27,606 bases of DNA from Sulfuritalea sp. (lineage in GTDB: Bacteria > Pseudomonadota > Gammaproteobacteria > Burkholderiales > Rhodocyclaceae): the NCBI GenBank assembly GCA_023229545.1, contig JALNZB010000040.1, positions 1 to 27,606 of the forward strand. The letters are read 5' to 3'. The notes under the pieces were generated by a model that had not been told where the DNA came from, did no database searches, and was given only the letters and a program-made list of their open reading frames with translations. Position numbers and translations under genes: made by a program. Below are positions 15,580-22,822 of the stretch, piece by piece. How positions within the stretch are numbered: the stretch's first letter is position 1; every line of letters starts with the position of its first letter.

Positions 15580-16338
15580 TCAGGCTCGCAGCTTGTAGCC
15601 GCTTTTCAACAGGTTCAGGGTAAATACCGTCAGCAGCGCAAGGCAAGCGCCGACCACGGCGAGACTCAGCCACGGCGACTCATCGGAGACGCCAAAGAAG
15701 CCATGGCGAAAGCCGTCGATCATGTAGAACACCGGATTCCAGCGCGACACCTGCTGCCAGAAAGGCGGCAGTGAATTGATGGAGTAAAACACACCGGACA
15801 GAAAGGTGAGCGGCATGATCAGAAAATTCTGGAAGGCGGCGAGTTCATCGAACTTGTCGGCCCAGATGCCGGCAATCACGCCGAGACTGCCGAGAATGGC
15901 GCCGCCCATCAGGGCAAAGACCACAATCCACCAGGGTTCGACCAACGCCAGAGGCGCGAACCAGCACGTGGCGAGCAACACGCCCGTGCCCACCACAAAT
16001 CCCCGCACCACCGAGGCCAGCACATAGGCGACGAAGAACTCCAGATAGGAAATCGGCGGCAGCAGGACGAAAACGATGTTGCCCGTAACCCTCGACTGGA
16101 TCAGCGACGATGACGAATTGGCAAAAGCATTTTGCAGCACCGCCATCATCACCAGTCCCGGTATCAGGAACGCCGTGTAGGTGACGCCGTGTACCCGCAC
16201 ATGGTCTTCCAGGACATGGGAAAAAATCAGCAGGTAAAGCAGCGCGGTGAGTACCGGCGCCGCAACCGTCTGCGAGGCCACCTTCCAGAAACGCAGGACT
16301 TCCTTGTGGAACAGGGTGGAAAAGCCGCCGTGGCTCAT
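15580..16338 (-). CDS. ABC-2 type transporter permease (YadH-like)
   Basis: A 252-residue inner-membrane permease with about six hydrophobic helices. ABC-2 signatures: VASQTVAAPVLTALLYLLIF, FLIPGLVMMAVLQNAFANSS, NIVFVLLPPISYLEFFVAYV, LTFLSGVFYSINSLPPFWQQ, and the closing WNPVFYMIDGFRHGFFG. It pairs with the ATP-binding gene immediately upstream, whose stop overlaps this start (ATGA). Length and motifs match E. coli YadH, whose substrate is not established. Its placement between mlaB and ibaG suggests envelope-lipid or glycan export, but this is inference. Confidence 0.92.
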   Translation of the reverse strand: MSHGGFSTLFHKEVLRFWKVASQTVAAPVLTALLYLLIFSHVLEDHVRVHGVTYTAFLIPGLVMMAVLQNAFANSSSSLIQSRVTGNIVFVLLPPISYLEFFVAYVLASVVRGFVVGTGVLLATCWFAPLALVEPWWIVVFALMGGAILGSLGVIAGIWADKFDELAAFQNFLIMPLTFLSGVFYSINSLPPFWQQVSRWNPVFYMIDGFRHGFFGVSDESPWLSLAVVGACLALLTVFTLNLLKSGYKLRA

Positions 16339-17264
16339 CTCAGTTCCGCATTCAACTCATTTGTCTCCGCTGGCTGCCCCTGCATGACGCGGACGAATAC
16401 TTCTTCGAGGTCCGGCTTGCCGATCTCGAGATCGTCTATGCCGCAGCCGGCAGCGCGTATCCTTGCCAGCAGCGGCTCGACTTCGTCGAAGCCATCAAAA
16501 GGCATCGACCACCAGCCGCCGCTTTCGGCGGCATCGCAGGTCAATTGTTCGGGCATCACACCGCCGGTGCGCAGGCGGAGGCTATGGGCGGAGAATCGGC
16601 GCAGCAGATTCTCCGTGGTATCCAGGGCGACCAAGCGCCCGGCCTTGAGCATGGCGATGCGCGTGCACAAGTTCTCGGCCTCTTCAAGATAATGCGTGGT
16701 CAACACGATGGTGTGTCCCGCTTCATTCAAACGCCGGATGAAATGCCACAGGGTCTGTCGCAGCTCGACATCGACGCCGGCGGTCGGCTCGTCCAGCACG
16801 ATCACCGGCGGACGATGTACTAGGGCCTGAGCCACCAGCACGCGGCGCTTCATGCCGCCGGACAGCATGCGCATGTTGGCGTTGGCCTTCGACGCAAGGC
16901 CGAGATTCTCCAGAATCTCGTCTATCCAATTGTCGTTGTCACGAATGCCGAAATACCCGGACTGGATTGTCAGCGATTCGCGCACGGTAAAGAACGGGTC
17001 GAACACCAGCTCCTGGGGCACAACGCCCAGATGGCGCCGCGCCGCGCGATAGTCCGACTGCACGTCGTGACCCATCACGGCGAGGCTGCCGGTATCGGCG
17101 CGAACCAACCCGGCCAGCGCCGAAATCAGGGTTGTCTTGCCGGCGCCATTGGGTCCCAGCAGGCCGAAGAACTCGCCCTGCCGAACCTCAAGATCGATCC
17201 GGTCCAGCGCCTGGGTAGCGCCAAAGCGCTTGGAGACCTGCTGAATGCGGATCGCAGCGGACAT
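16335..17264 (-). CDS. ABC transporter ATP-binding protein (YadG-like)
   Basis: A 309-residue ATPase of the ABC-2 exporter class. Walker A is GPNGAGKTT, the Q-loop region is VVPQELVFDPFFTVRESL, the signature is MLSGGMKRRV, Walker B is VIVLDEPTAGVD, and the switch His is in LTTHYLEEAENL. The C-terminal ~85 residues form the extension common to this class, ending in DLEEVFVRVMQGQP. It energises the permease that follows and overlaps it by four bases. It starts 23 bases after the mlaB-like STAS gene, so it is probably read from the mla promoter. Confidence 0.94.
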   Translation of the reverse strand: MSAAIRIQQVSKRFGATQALDRIDLEVRQGEFFGLLGPNGAGKTTLISALAGLVRADTGSLAVMGHDVQSDYRAARRHLGVVPQELVFDPFFTVRESLTIQSGYFGIRDNDNWIDEILENLGLASKANANMRMLSGGMKRRVLVAQALVHRPPVIVLDEPTAGVDVELRQTLWHFIRRLNEAGHTIVLTTHYLEEAENLCTRIAMLKAGRLVALDTTENLLRRFSAHSLRLRTGGVMPEQLTCDAAESGGWWSMPFDGFDEVEPLLARIRAAGCGIDDLEIGKPDLEEVFVRVMQGQPAETNELNAELR

Positions 17265-17287
17265 GTCGCCAAGCCGGGGGGCTGCGA

Positions 17288-17572
17288 TTAGAGTGAAGGA
17301 AGAAGTTCGGCAACGCCGTAGACGGCGGCGAGACTCAGCAGATTCTGCGGTGGGTTCACAAGGCGCAGAGTTTTTCCGCCGACCTTTGCCGCACGCATCC
17401 AGCCAAACACCACGGCCAGACAGGAAGAATCCATCTCGGTCACGGCGGCAAGATCGAACGCTGAAGCACCGCTGGATGCAATGGCTGCTTCACCTTCGGC
17501 AAGCAGCGCCGCCGCACCCGGCATGGTCATCGGGCCTGAAACCTCGACGCTGTCACCGGAAATACGAATCAT
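17288..17572 (-). CDS. mlaB: STAS-domain protein, MlaB-like
   Basis: A 94-residue cytoplasmic STAS-domain protein. The family motif surrounds AFDLAAVTEMDSSCLAVVFG, equivalent to the DLSAVERVDSAGL type of sequence in other STAS proteins. The C-terminal half, KTLRLVNPPQNLLSLAAVYG, is characteristic of MlaB, the accessory subunit that binds the MlaF ATPase in the MlaFEDB phospholipid transporter. It is the last recognisable mla gene of the operon and its start overlaps the mlaC stop by four bases. Confidence 0.88.
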   Translation of the reverse strand: MIRISGDSVEVSGPMTMPGAAALLAEGEAAIASSGASAFDLAAVTEMDSSCLAVVFGWMRAAKVGGKTLRLVNPPQNLLSLAAVYGVAELLPSL

Positions 17573-18189
17573 TTCTTTACCGAGGTCGCCTCGCCGGACT
17601 TGTTCTTGGCTTGCAGGGATTTGACCAGGCCATCGATGCCGTTATTGCGCACCTCGGAGGCAAACGAATCGCGGTAAGTGGTAACGAGGCTGATGCCGCC
17701 GACGGAAATATCGTAGACCTTCCATGTCGCGCCCGACTTTTCGAGGTCGTAATCCAGTTCGATATTCTTGCCCGCTCCCGACTGCTTGATTTGGGTGCGC
17801 ACCCGAACATCGGTCTCGCCAGGCTTGAGCGCGAAGGGTTTGAAATCGATGGTCTGGTTCTTGTACTCGGTCAGGGCCTTGGAATAAGTCCGCACCAACA
17901 GCACATGAAACTCGTCGGTCAGCGTCTTCTGCTGCGCCGCGTTGGCCTGCCGCCAATCCTTGCCTAACGCCAGCTGGGTCATGCGCGTAAAGTTGAAGTG
18001 CGGCAACACCTTGGCCTCGACCAGATCGATGGCCTTCTTGGTGTTGCCGGACTGGATATCCTTGTCCTTGCGAACAATGTCGAGCACCTCATTGGTGACC
18101 GTCTTGACCAGTACATCGGGGGCGACTTCCTGAGCCATCGCCGTCGTGGCGATAAGCAGACCGCTGAATAATGCAAAAAGGGATTTCAT
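17569..18189 (-). CDS. mlaC: Periplasmic phospholipid-binding protein MlaC
   Basis: A 206-residue exported protein that ferries phospholipids across the periplasm between MlaA at the outer membrane and MlaFEDB at the inner membrane. A signal peptide MKSLFALFSGLLIATTAMAQ precedes the mature start EVAPDVLVK. Family blocks: HFNFTRMTQLALGKDWRQAN, DEFHVLLVRTYSKALTEYK, VRTQIKQSGAGKNIELDYDL and WKVYDISVGGISLVTTYRDS. The start at 18189 (AGGA box eight bases upstream) gives a normal signal peptide; the open frame upstream adds only a hydrophilic leader. It overlaps mlaB. Confidence 0.95.
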   Translation of the reverse strand: MKSLFALFSGLLIATTAMAQEVAPDVLVKTVTNEVLDIVRKDKDIQSGNTKKAIDLVEAKVLPHFNFTRMTQLALGKDWRQANAAQQKTLTDEFHVLLVRTYSKALTEYKNQTIDFKPFALKPGETDVRVRTQIKQSGAGKNIELDYDLEKSGATWKVYDISVGGISLVTTYRDSFASEVRNNGIDGLVKSLQAKNKSGEATSVKK

Positions 18190-18241
18190 TGGAGTTTCCT
18201 GAGATTGCCGGGGCGGAAACAACGCGCCCCGGAGTGAGACA

Positions 18242-19081
18242 CTATTTCGTTTCCACCGGCTCCGCGCGGGCTACCAGCACTGGCGGCGCAGGCGCAACCG
18301 GCATCACCTCGGCGCGCGGCTCGGGAACCACTACCTCCGCCGTTGCCGGACGATCCACCTGTTCGGCATCCGCCTCGACTTCACGCGGCGGATTGCCATC
18401 GTGAATCAGGCTGCGGCGGCGTTGGAAGTAGGCATCGCGCATGTAGGAATACTTGTCCAGCGCCGCTTCCTCAATGACCTTGTCCGCCGGCAGCAAGTTG
18501 GCCCGGTCATTCACCAGACGCAAAACGACGGCGGCTTCGCGGGCATCCTGGGGCAGATGATTCCACACCGGATCGACCGCCACATCGAGCACCAGACCCA
18601 CCGTGTCACGCGCGGTGCGCGGCCCGAATACCGGAACCACGACGTAAGCGCCGTTGCCGACGCCCCAGCGACCGAAGGTCTGGCCGAAATCCTCGTTGTG
18701 CTTTTCCAGGCCGGCATCGGATGCAAAATCGATAAGGCCGAGCAGACCAACGGTGGTGTTGATCGCCACTCGCCCCAAGTCGCTGAACGCCTCCGGCACC
18801 TTGCCCTGCAACAGATTATTCACGCCGATGAAAAGATCGTCGATATTGCCAAAGAAATTGGTGACGCCGGTCCTGACGGGCGAAGGCAGAACCGCCTCAT
18901 AACCAGTGGCAACCGGTTTGATGATCGCCGCATCGAGTCCTTCGTTGAAGGCGAACATGGCGCGATTGAAGCCCTCGATCGGGTCTTTCGGATTTCCCGA
19001 GCTTGCGCAGCCGGCCAGCAGACCAACGGCCATGATCGCCGTCGCGGCGGACTTGATGCGAGCAGACAGCATTGTCTTCAT
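18242..19081 (-). CDS. mlaA: Outer-membrane lipoprotein MlaA (VacJ)
   Basis: A 279-residue lipoprotein that removes mislocalised phospholipids from the outer leaflet of the outer membrane. The signal ends IMAVGLLAGC with lipidated Cys25. Family blocks: DPIEGFNRAMFAFNEGLD, NFFGNIDDLFIGVNNLLQGK, RVAINTTVGLLGLIDFASD, EDFGQTFGRWGVGNGAYVVV and FGPRTARDTVG. It is about 30 residues longer than E. coli MlaA because of a C-terminal Pro/Glu/Val-rich tail (about 230-279). In E. coli the gene is elsewhere; here it sits between mlaD and mlaC in the operon, which supports one coordinated pathway. Confidence 0.96.
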   Translation of the reverse strand: MKTMLSARIKSAATAIMAVGLLAGCASSGNPKDPIEGFNRAMFAFNEGLDAAIIKPVATGYEAVLPSPVRTGVTNFFGNIDDLFIGVNNLLQGKVPEAFSDLGRVAINTTVGLLGLIDFASDAGLEKHNEDFGQTFGRWGVGNGAYVVVPVFGPRTARDTVGLVLDVAVDPVWNHLPQDAREAAVVLRLVNDRANLLPADKVIEEAALDKYSYMRDAYFQRRRSLIHDGNPPREVEADAEQVDRPATAEVVVPEPRAEVMPVAPAPPVLVARAEPVETK

Positions 19082-19102
19082 TCTTTTTCAGTCACCTGTT
19101 GA

Positions 19103-19573
19103 CTACTTCTTGCCACCATCCTCGGCGGCCTTGTCGAACATGAACTGGCTGATCAGTTTCTCCAGAACCACGGCCGACTGGGTCTTCTTGATCGTATCAC
19201 CCGCCTTCAGCATTTCCGTATCGCCACCTACTTCAAACCCTATGTACTGCTCGCCCAGCAAACCTGACGTATTGATCGTGGCGAAGGTATCGCGCGGAAA
19301 CTTGTAGCGGGCGTCAACCTCAATGGTCACCACGCCCAGATAAGCCTCGGGATCGAAGCGAATCTCCGTTACGCGCCCCACCACAACACCGGCGCTCTTT
19401 ACCGCACCGCGTACCTTCAGGCCTCCGATGTTATCAAACTTGGCGTGAATTGCATAAGTTTCGCCACTGCTGGACGAAGCCAGATTGCCTACTTTGAGGG
19501 CGAGAAACAACAGTGCGCCCAATCCGACGGCGACGAAAAATCCGACCCAGAGGTCAAGTGTAGTACGGCTCAT
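19103..19573 (-). CDS. mlaD: MCE-domain phospholipid transport protein MlaD
   Basis: A 156-residue inner-membrane-anchored protein; MlaD forms a hexameric ring on top of MlaE in the periplasm. One N-terminal helix (DLWVGFFVAVGLGALLFLAL) is followed by a single MCE domain: YAIHAKFDNIGGLKVRGAVK, AGVVVGRVTEIRFDPE, and the closing TSGLLGEQYIGFEVGGD. The short C-terminal helix VVLEKLISQFMFDKA corresponds to the hydrophobic tunnel helix. Length matches other betaproteobacterial MlaD. It begins one base after the mlaE stop. Confidence 0.96.
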   Translation of the reverse strand: MSRTTLDLWVGFFVAVGLGALLFLALKVGNLASSSSGETYAIHAKFDNIGGLKVRGAVKSAGVVVGRVTEIRFDPEAYLGVVTIEVDARYKFPRDTFATINTSGLLGEQYIGFEVGGDTEMLKAGDTIKKTQSAVVLEKLISQFMFDKAAEDGGKK

Positions 19574-19574
19574 G

Positions 19575-20369
19575 TCATGTCCCTGTAAACATGAAGGCGG
19601 TGAGAATGAAGTCGGCGGCCAGAATGGCCAGCGACGATGTTACAACGGTACGCGTGGTTGCTCCGGAAACGCCCTCGGCGGTTGGCTCGGCATCATAGCC
19701 CTCGAACACGGCAACCCAACTGACGATGATGCCAAACACAAAACTCTTGATCACCCCATTGAGAATGTCCTCGCGGAAATCAACCGAGGCCTGCATCTGC
19801 GACCAGAACGAACCCTCGTCGACGCCAATCAGTTGCACGCCGACCAGATAACCGCCAAAGATGCCCATCGCCGAAAACAGCGCGGCCAGCAGCGGCATTG
19901 AAATTACGCCGCCCCAGAAACGCGGCGCAACCACTCGGGCAATCGGATCGACTGCCATCATTTCCATCGCCGACAGTTGCTCGGTCGCCTTCATCATGCC
20001 GATTTCAGCGGTAATCGCCGAACCGGCACGACTGGCGAACAGAAGAGCGGCAACCACCGGGCCCAATTCGCGCACCAGGGACAGCGACACCAGAACCCCG
20101 AGCGCCTCGGTTGAACCGTAGCGCGCCAATGTGTCATAACCCTGCAAGCCAAGCACCATGCCGACAAACAAGCCCGAAACCAGAATGATGATCAGGCTCA
20201 GGACACCGGTAAAGTAGATTTCCCGTATCGTCAAACTTAGACGCCGTACCGAAGTACCCGAATGCAGCACGATGGCGAGAAAGAAGCGGCTGGCAAAGCC
20301 GAGCCGCCAGATGCGCGCGGTGACCTTCTGGCCCAATCCGCGTAGCGCGCGCACGACGCTGTTATACAC
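19575..20369 (-). CDS. mlaE: Phospholipid ABC transporter permease MlaE
   Basis: A 264-residue inner-membrane permease of the MlaE/YrbE family. Landmarks: an N-terminal interfacial helix (RFFLAIVLHSGTSVRRL), LSIIILVSGLFVGMVLGLQG-type membrane helices, SLVRELGPVVAALLFASRAG (the conserved family block contacting MlaF), AEIGMMKATEQLSAMEMMAV and DPIARVVAPRFWGG. The C-terminus ends in LAILAADFILTAFMF. It works with MlaF (ATPase), MlaD and MlaB to move phospholipids at the inner membrane. Its start overlaps the mlaF stop by eight bases. Confidence 0.97.
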   Translation of the reverse strand: MYNSVVRALRGLGQKVTARIWRLGFASRFFLAIVLHSGTSVRRLSLTIREIYFTGVLSLIIILVSGLFVGMVLGLQGYDTLARYGSTEALGVLVSLSLVRELGPVVAALLFASRAGSAITAEIGMMKATEQLSAMEMMAVDPIARVVAPRFWGGVISMPLLAALFSAMGIFGGYLVGVQLIGVDEGSFWSQMQASVDFREDILNGVIKSFVFGIIVSWVAVFEGYDAEPTAEGVSGATTRTVVTSSLAILAADFILTAFMFTGT

Positions 20370-21177
20370 GGCGCACCGCGCTTTCCATCAATTGCTCGCC
20401 ATAGGGACGGGATGGATACTGGAAAGGCACTGGGCCGTCGGCCTCGCCCCAGACAAACTGATGCACATAGGGAACCGTGGAGTTCTTCATTTCTTCGGCG
20501 GTGCCTTCGGCCACGATTTTACCTTCCGACACGAAATAGACGTAGTCGACAATCTTCAATGACTCCTGCACGTCATGGGTCACCACGATGGAACTGGCGC
20601 CCAGGGCATCGTTCAGTTTGCGAATCAGTTCACCGATGATGGACAGCGAAATTGGATCCAGTCCGGCAAAGGGCTCGTCGTACATCATCAGCATCGGATC
20701 GAGCGCTATGGCGCGCGCCAACGCGACGCGACGCGCCATGCCGCCGGAGAGTTCGGCCGGCATCAGCTTCTGGGCGCCGCGCAGCCCCACGGCGTGCAGC
20801 TTGATCAAGACCAGGTCATGAATCAGGGCTTCCGGAAGATCGGTGTGCTCGCGCATCTGAAAAGCAATATTGTCGTACACCGACATGTCGGTAAACAAGG
20901 CGCCGAACTGGAACAACATGCCCATGCGCCGCCGCAGATCGTACAAGCCATCGGCATCAAGTTCGTGCACCACCTGCCCGCCAACCCGCACCTCGCCGGA
21001 AGTCGGTTTCAGCTGGCCGCCGATCAGGCGCAGGGTAGTGGTCTTGCCGCAACCCGAGATTCCCATGACCGCAACAATCTTGCCGCGCGGAATCGTCATG
21101 TTGATTCCGGTGAGAACCGGTCGGCTGTCGTAGGTGAAGTTCAGATCGCGGATTTCGACAAGATATTCCTGGGACAT
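20362..21177 (-). CDS. mlaF: Phospholipid ABC transporter ATP-binding protein MlaF
   Basis: A 271-residue ATPase of the Mla system. Walker A is GISGCGKTT, the Q-loop is MLFQFGALFTDMSVYDN, the signature is ELSGGMARRVALARA, Walker B is LMMYDEPFAGLDP, and the switch His is in IVVTHDVQESL. The start MSQEYLVEIRDL at 21177 gives the length of E. coli MlaF (269); the open frame runs on upstream to 21291 through non-conserved sequence that contains the probable promoter. As the first gene of the minus-strand run it drives the whole mla-to-his block. It is transcribed divergently from the sigma-54 regulator. Confidence 0.96.
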   Translation of the reverse strand: MSQEYLVEIRDLNFTYDSRPVLTGINMTIPRGKIVAVMGISGCGKTTTLRLIGGQLKPTSGEVRVGGQVVHELDADGLYDLRRRMGMLFQFGALFTDMSVYDNIAFQMREHTDLPEALIHDLVLIKLHAVGLRGAQKLMPAELSGGMARRVALARAIALDPMLMMYDEPFAGLDPISLSIIGELIRKLNDALGASSIVVTHDVQESLKIVDYVYFVSEGKIVAEGTAEEMKNSTVPYVHQFVWGEADGPVPFQYPSRPYGEQLMESAVRRV

Positions 21178-21215
21178 ATTCACACCGGGAACCCCGGCCA
21201 AATTCACAGCTGGCG

Positions 21216-21221
21216 ATTCTA
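21216..21221 (-). promoter_or_regulatory. Candidate extended -10 promoter of the mla operon
   Basis: On the minus strand the sequence TGCTAGAAT fits an extended -10 (TG-N-TAGAAT). It would start transcription about 30 bases upstream of the mlaF ATG at 21177. No good -35 is visible, which is tolerated by extended -10 promoters. Confidence 0.4.
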
Positions 21222-21312
21222 GCAGAATCAGGGGAGGCATCAGTCGATAACAGACGGCGAAGAGCGGGGTAAACGCCATCCACAACCACAATTGGCGGTA
21301 CCGACTTTCCGC

Positions 21313-21318
21313 TATGAT
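21313..21318 (+). promoter_or_regulatory. Candidate -10 element upstream of the sigma-54-type regulator
   Basis: TATGAT, with a possible -35 TTGGCG at 21292-21297 and a short 15-base spacer. Its location within the earliest possible reading frame of the regulator argues that translation starts later, at TTG 21358. Confidence 0.3.
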
Positions 21319-21357
21319 ATTGAGATCAATTCAACTTATCTTTGCCTCACTCCATCC

Positions 21358-22797
21358 TTGACCACGCCTGCCAGCAAAATCGAACTGCTGATTGTCGACG
21401 ATGACCCGCTGATCGCCGATGCGCTGGGATATTTTCTCGGCCGCGAGTATGCGGTAACCGCTGCCTCGACACGCGCTGAAGCAGTTGGGCTATTGCGCGA
21501 GAGGAAAGCTGCTCCCGCTCTCGCACTGATTGACCTTGGTCTGCCGCCAACGCCTCATCGCCCGGATGAAGGCTTTGCCCTGATCGCGGACATTCTGGCT
21601 CATGCTCCGAAAACCCGCATCGTGGTGCTCTCCGGCCAGAGCGACGAACTCAATGCCCGTCACGCCCGAGCGCTGGGAGCAACCGAATTCGTCGCCAAGC
21701 CGGCTGATCCGGACTATCTGCGGAGTCTTATCCGTCGCGTGTTGTCTTTTAGAGACACATCGACAGAGATAGATGACGGCCTAATTGGTAACAGCGCACC
21801 GCTGCAAAAGTTGCGTGCGCAGCTCAGGCAGTTCGCACATTCGCCATTTCCGGTGCTGATCGAAGGCGAGTCGGGCAGCGGCAAGGAACTCGCCGCTGCC
21901 GCCTTGCACCGGCTGTCCGTGCGCGCAGCGAAACCCTGCCTGGCGCTTAACTGCGCAGCGATCTCGCCTAGTCTGGTGGAAGCCACGCTGTTCGGTCACA
22001 GCAAGGGAGCCTTCACCGGCGCCAGCGGCGCGTGCGCCGGCTATTTCGAGGACGCCTCCGACGGCACGTTGTTTCTCGATGAAATCGGCGAGCTTCCGCT
22101 CGATCTGCAACCCAAGCTCTTGCGCGTGCTGGAAAACGGCGAGTTCCAGCGCATTGGTGAGACGCAGACCAGGCGCTCATCCGCACGCATTGTCACGGCG
22201 ACCAACCGCGATCTGAAGAAGGAAGTTCGTGAAGGACGTTTCCGCGCCGACCTGTATCACCGGCTTTCGGTATTCACCATCGACATACCACCGCTGCGCG
22301 ATCTCGGCGACGACTGCATCCACCTGCTTGAGCATTTCCGCGCGATCTACTCGGCACAAGCCGATTTGCCACCGTTCCGACTCACCGAAGAAACGAGCGA
22401 ACGTCTGCTGGCCTACGGGTTTCCCGGCAATGTCCGCGAATTGCGCAATATCGCGATCCGCCTGACGACCAAGTTCGCCGGCAAAGAGGTGGGAATTGAT
22501 GATCTCGAAGCCGAGCTGTATCTCGGCAATGAATCGCTGGCCACCGGCGTCCCGTCAGCGCCGACTCTTGCAAACAGGGCTGAACTCCTGGCGATTGCCC
22601 TGAAAGATATTCAAAGTCGCCACGACTTCGACCTTGACGCCACCCTGCATCGCTGGGAAGAAGCGTACATTGAAGCGGCGCAGCAACTCGCCCATGGCAA
22701 CATGAGTCAGGTGGCCCGACTGCTGGGCGTAAACCGCACCACGCTTTACAACCGCATCGAAACGCTGACGAGAGAGCAGCGCGACGCCCCGCCATGA
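21358..22797 (+). CDS. Sigma-54-dependent response regulator (REC-AAA+-Fis HTH)
   Basis: An NtrC-like activator of RpoN promoters, 479 residues from TTG 21358. The N-terminal receiver has IELLIVDDDPLIADALGYFL, acceptor Asp59 in ALIDLGLP and Lys in EFVAKPAD. The AAA+ domain has Walker A GESGSGKE (170-177), the sigma-54 contact loop GAFTGA (217-222), Walker B TLFLDEIGELPL, and the arginine region RFRADLYHRLSVF. The C-terminal Fis-type helix-turn-helix is NMSQVARLLGVNRTTLYNRI. The overall sequence resembles the regulators paired with PrlR/PEP-CTERM-type kinases. The start is uncertain: TTG 21292 is also open but would add 22 unconserved residues and overlap a promoter-like element. No kinase partner is adjacent. 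The msh genes begin 25 bases downstream, suggesting it regulates pilus synthesis or motility (inference). Confidence 0.92.
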   Translation: MTTPASKIELLIVDDDPLIADALGYFLGREYAVTAASTRAEAVGLLRERKAAPALALIDLGLPPTPHRPDEGFALIADILAHAPKTRIVVLSGQSDELNARHARALGATEFVAKPADPDYLRSLIRRVLSFRDTSTEIDDGLIGNSAPLQKLRAQLRQFAHSPFPVLIEGESGSGKELAAAALHRLSVRAAKPCLALNCAAISPSLVEATLFGHSKGAFTGASGACAGYFEDASDGTLFLDEIGELPLDLQPKLLRVLENGEFQRIGETQTRRSSARIVTATNRDLKKEVREGRFRADLYHRLSVFTIDIPPLRDLGDDCIHLLEHFRAIYSAQADLPPFRLTEETSERLLAYGFPGNVRELRNIAIRLTTKFAGKEVGIDDLEAELYLGNESLATGVPSAPTLANRAELLAIALKDIQSRHDFDLDATLHRWEEAYIEAAQQLAHGNMSQVARLLGVNRTTLYNRIETLTREQRDAPP

Positions 22798-22822
22798 GCG
22801 ACCGGATTGCCTGACCGACACC

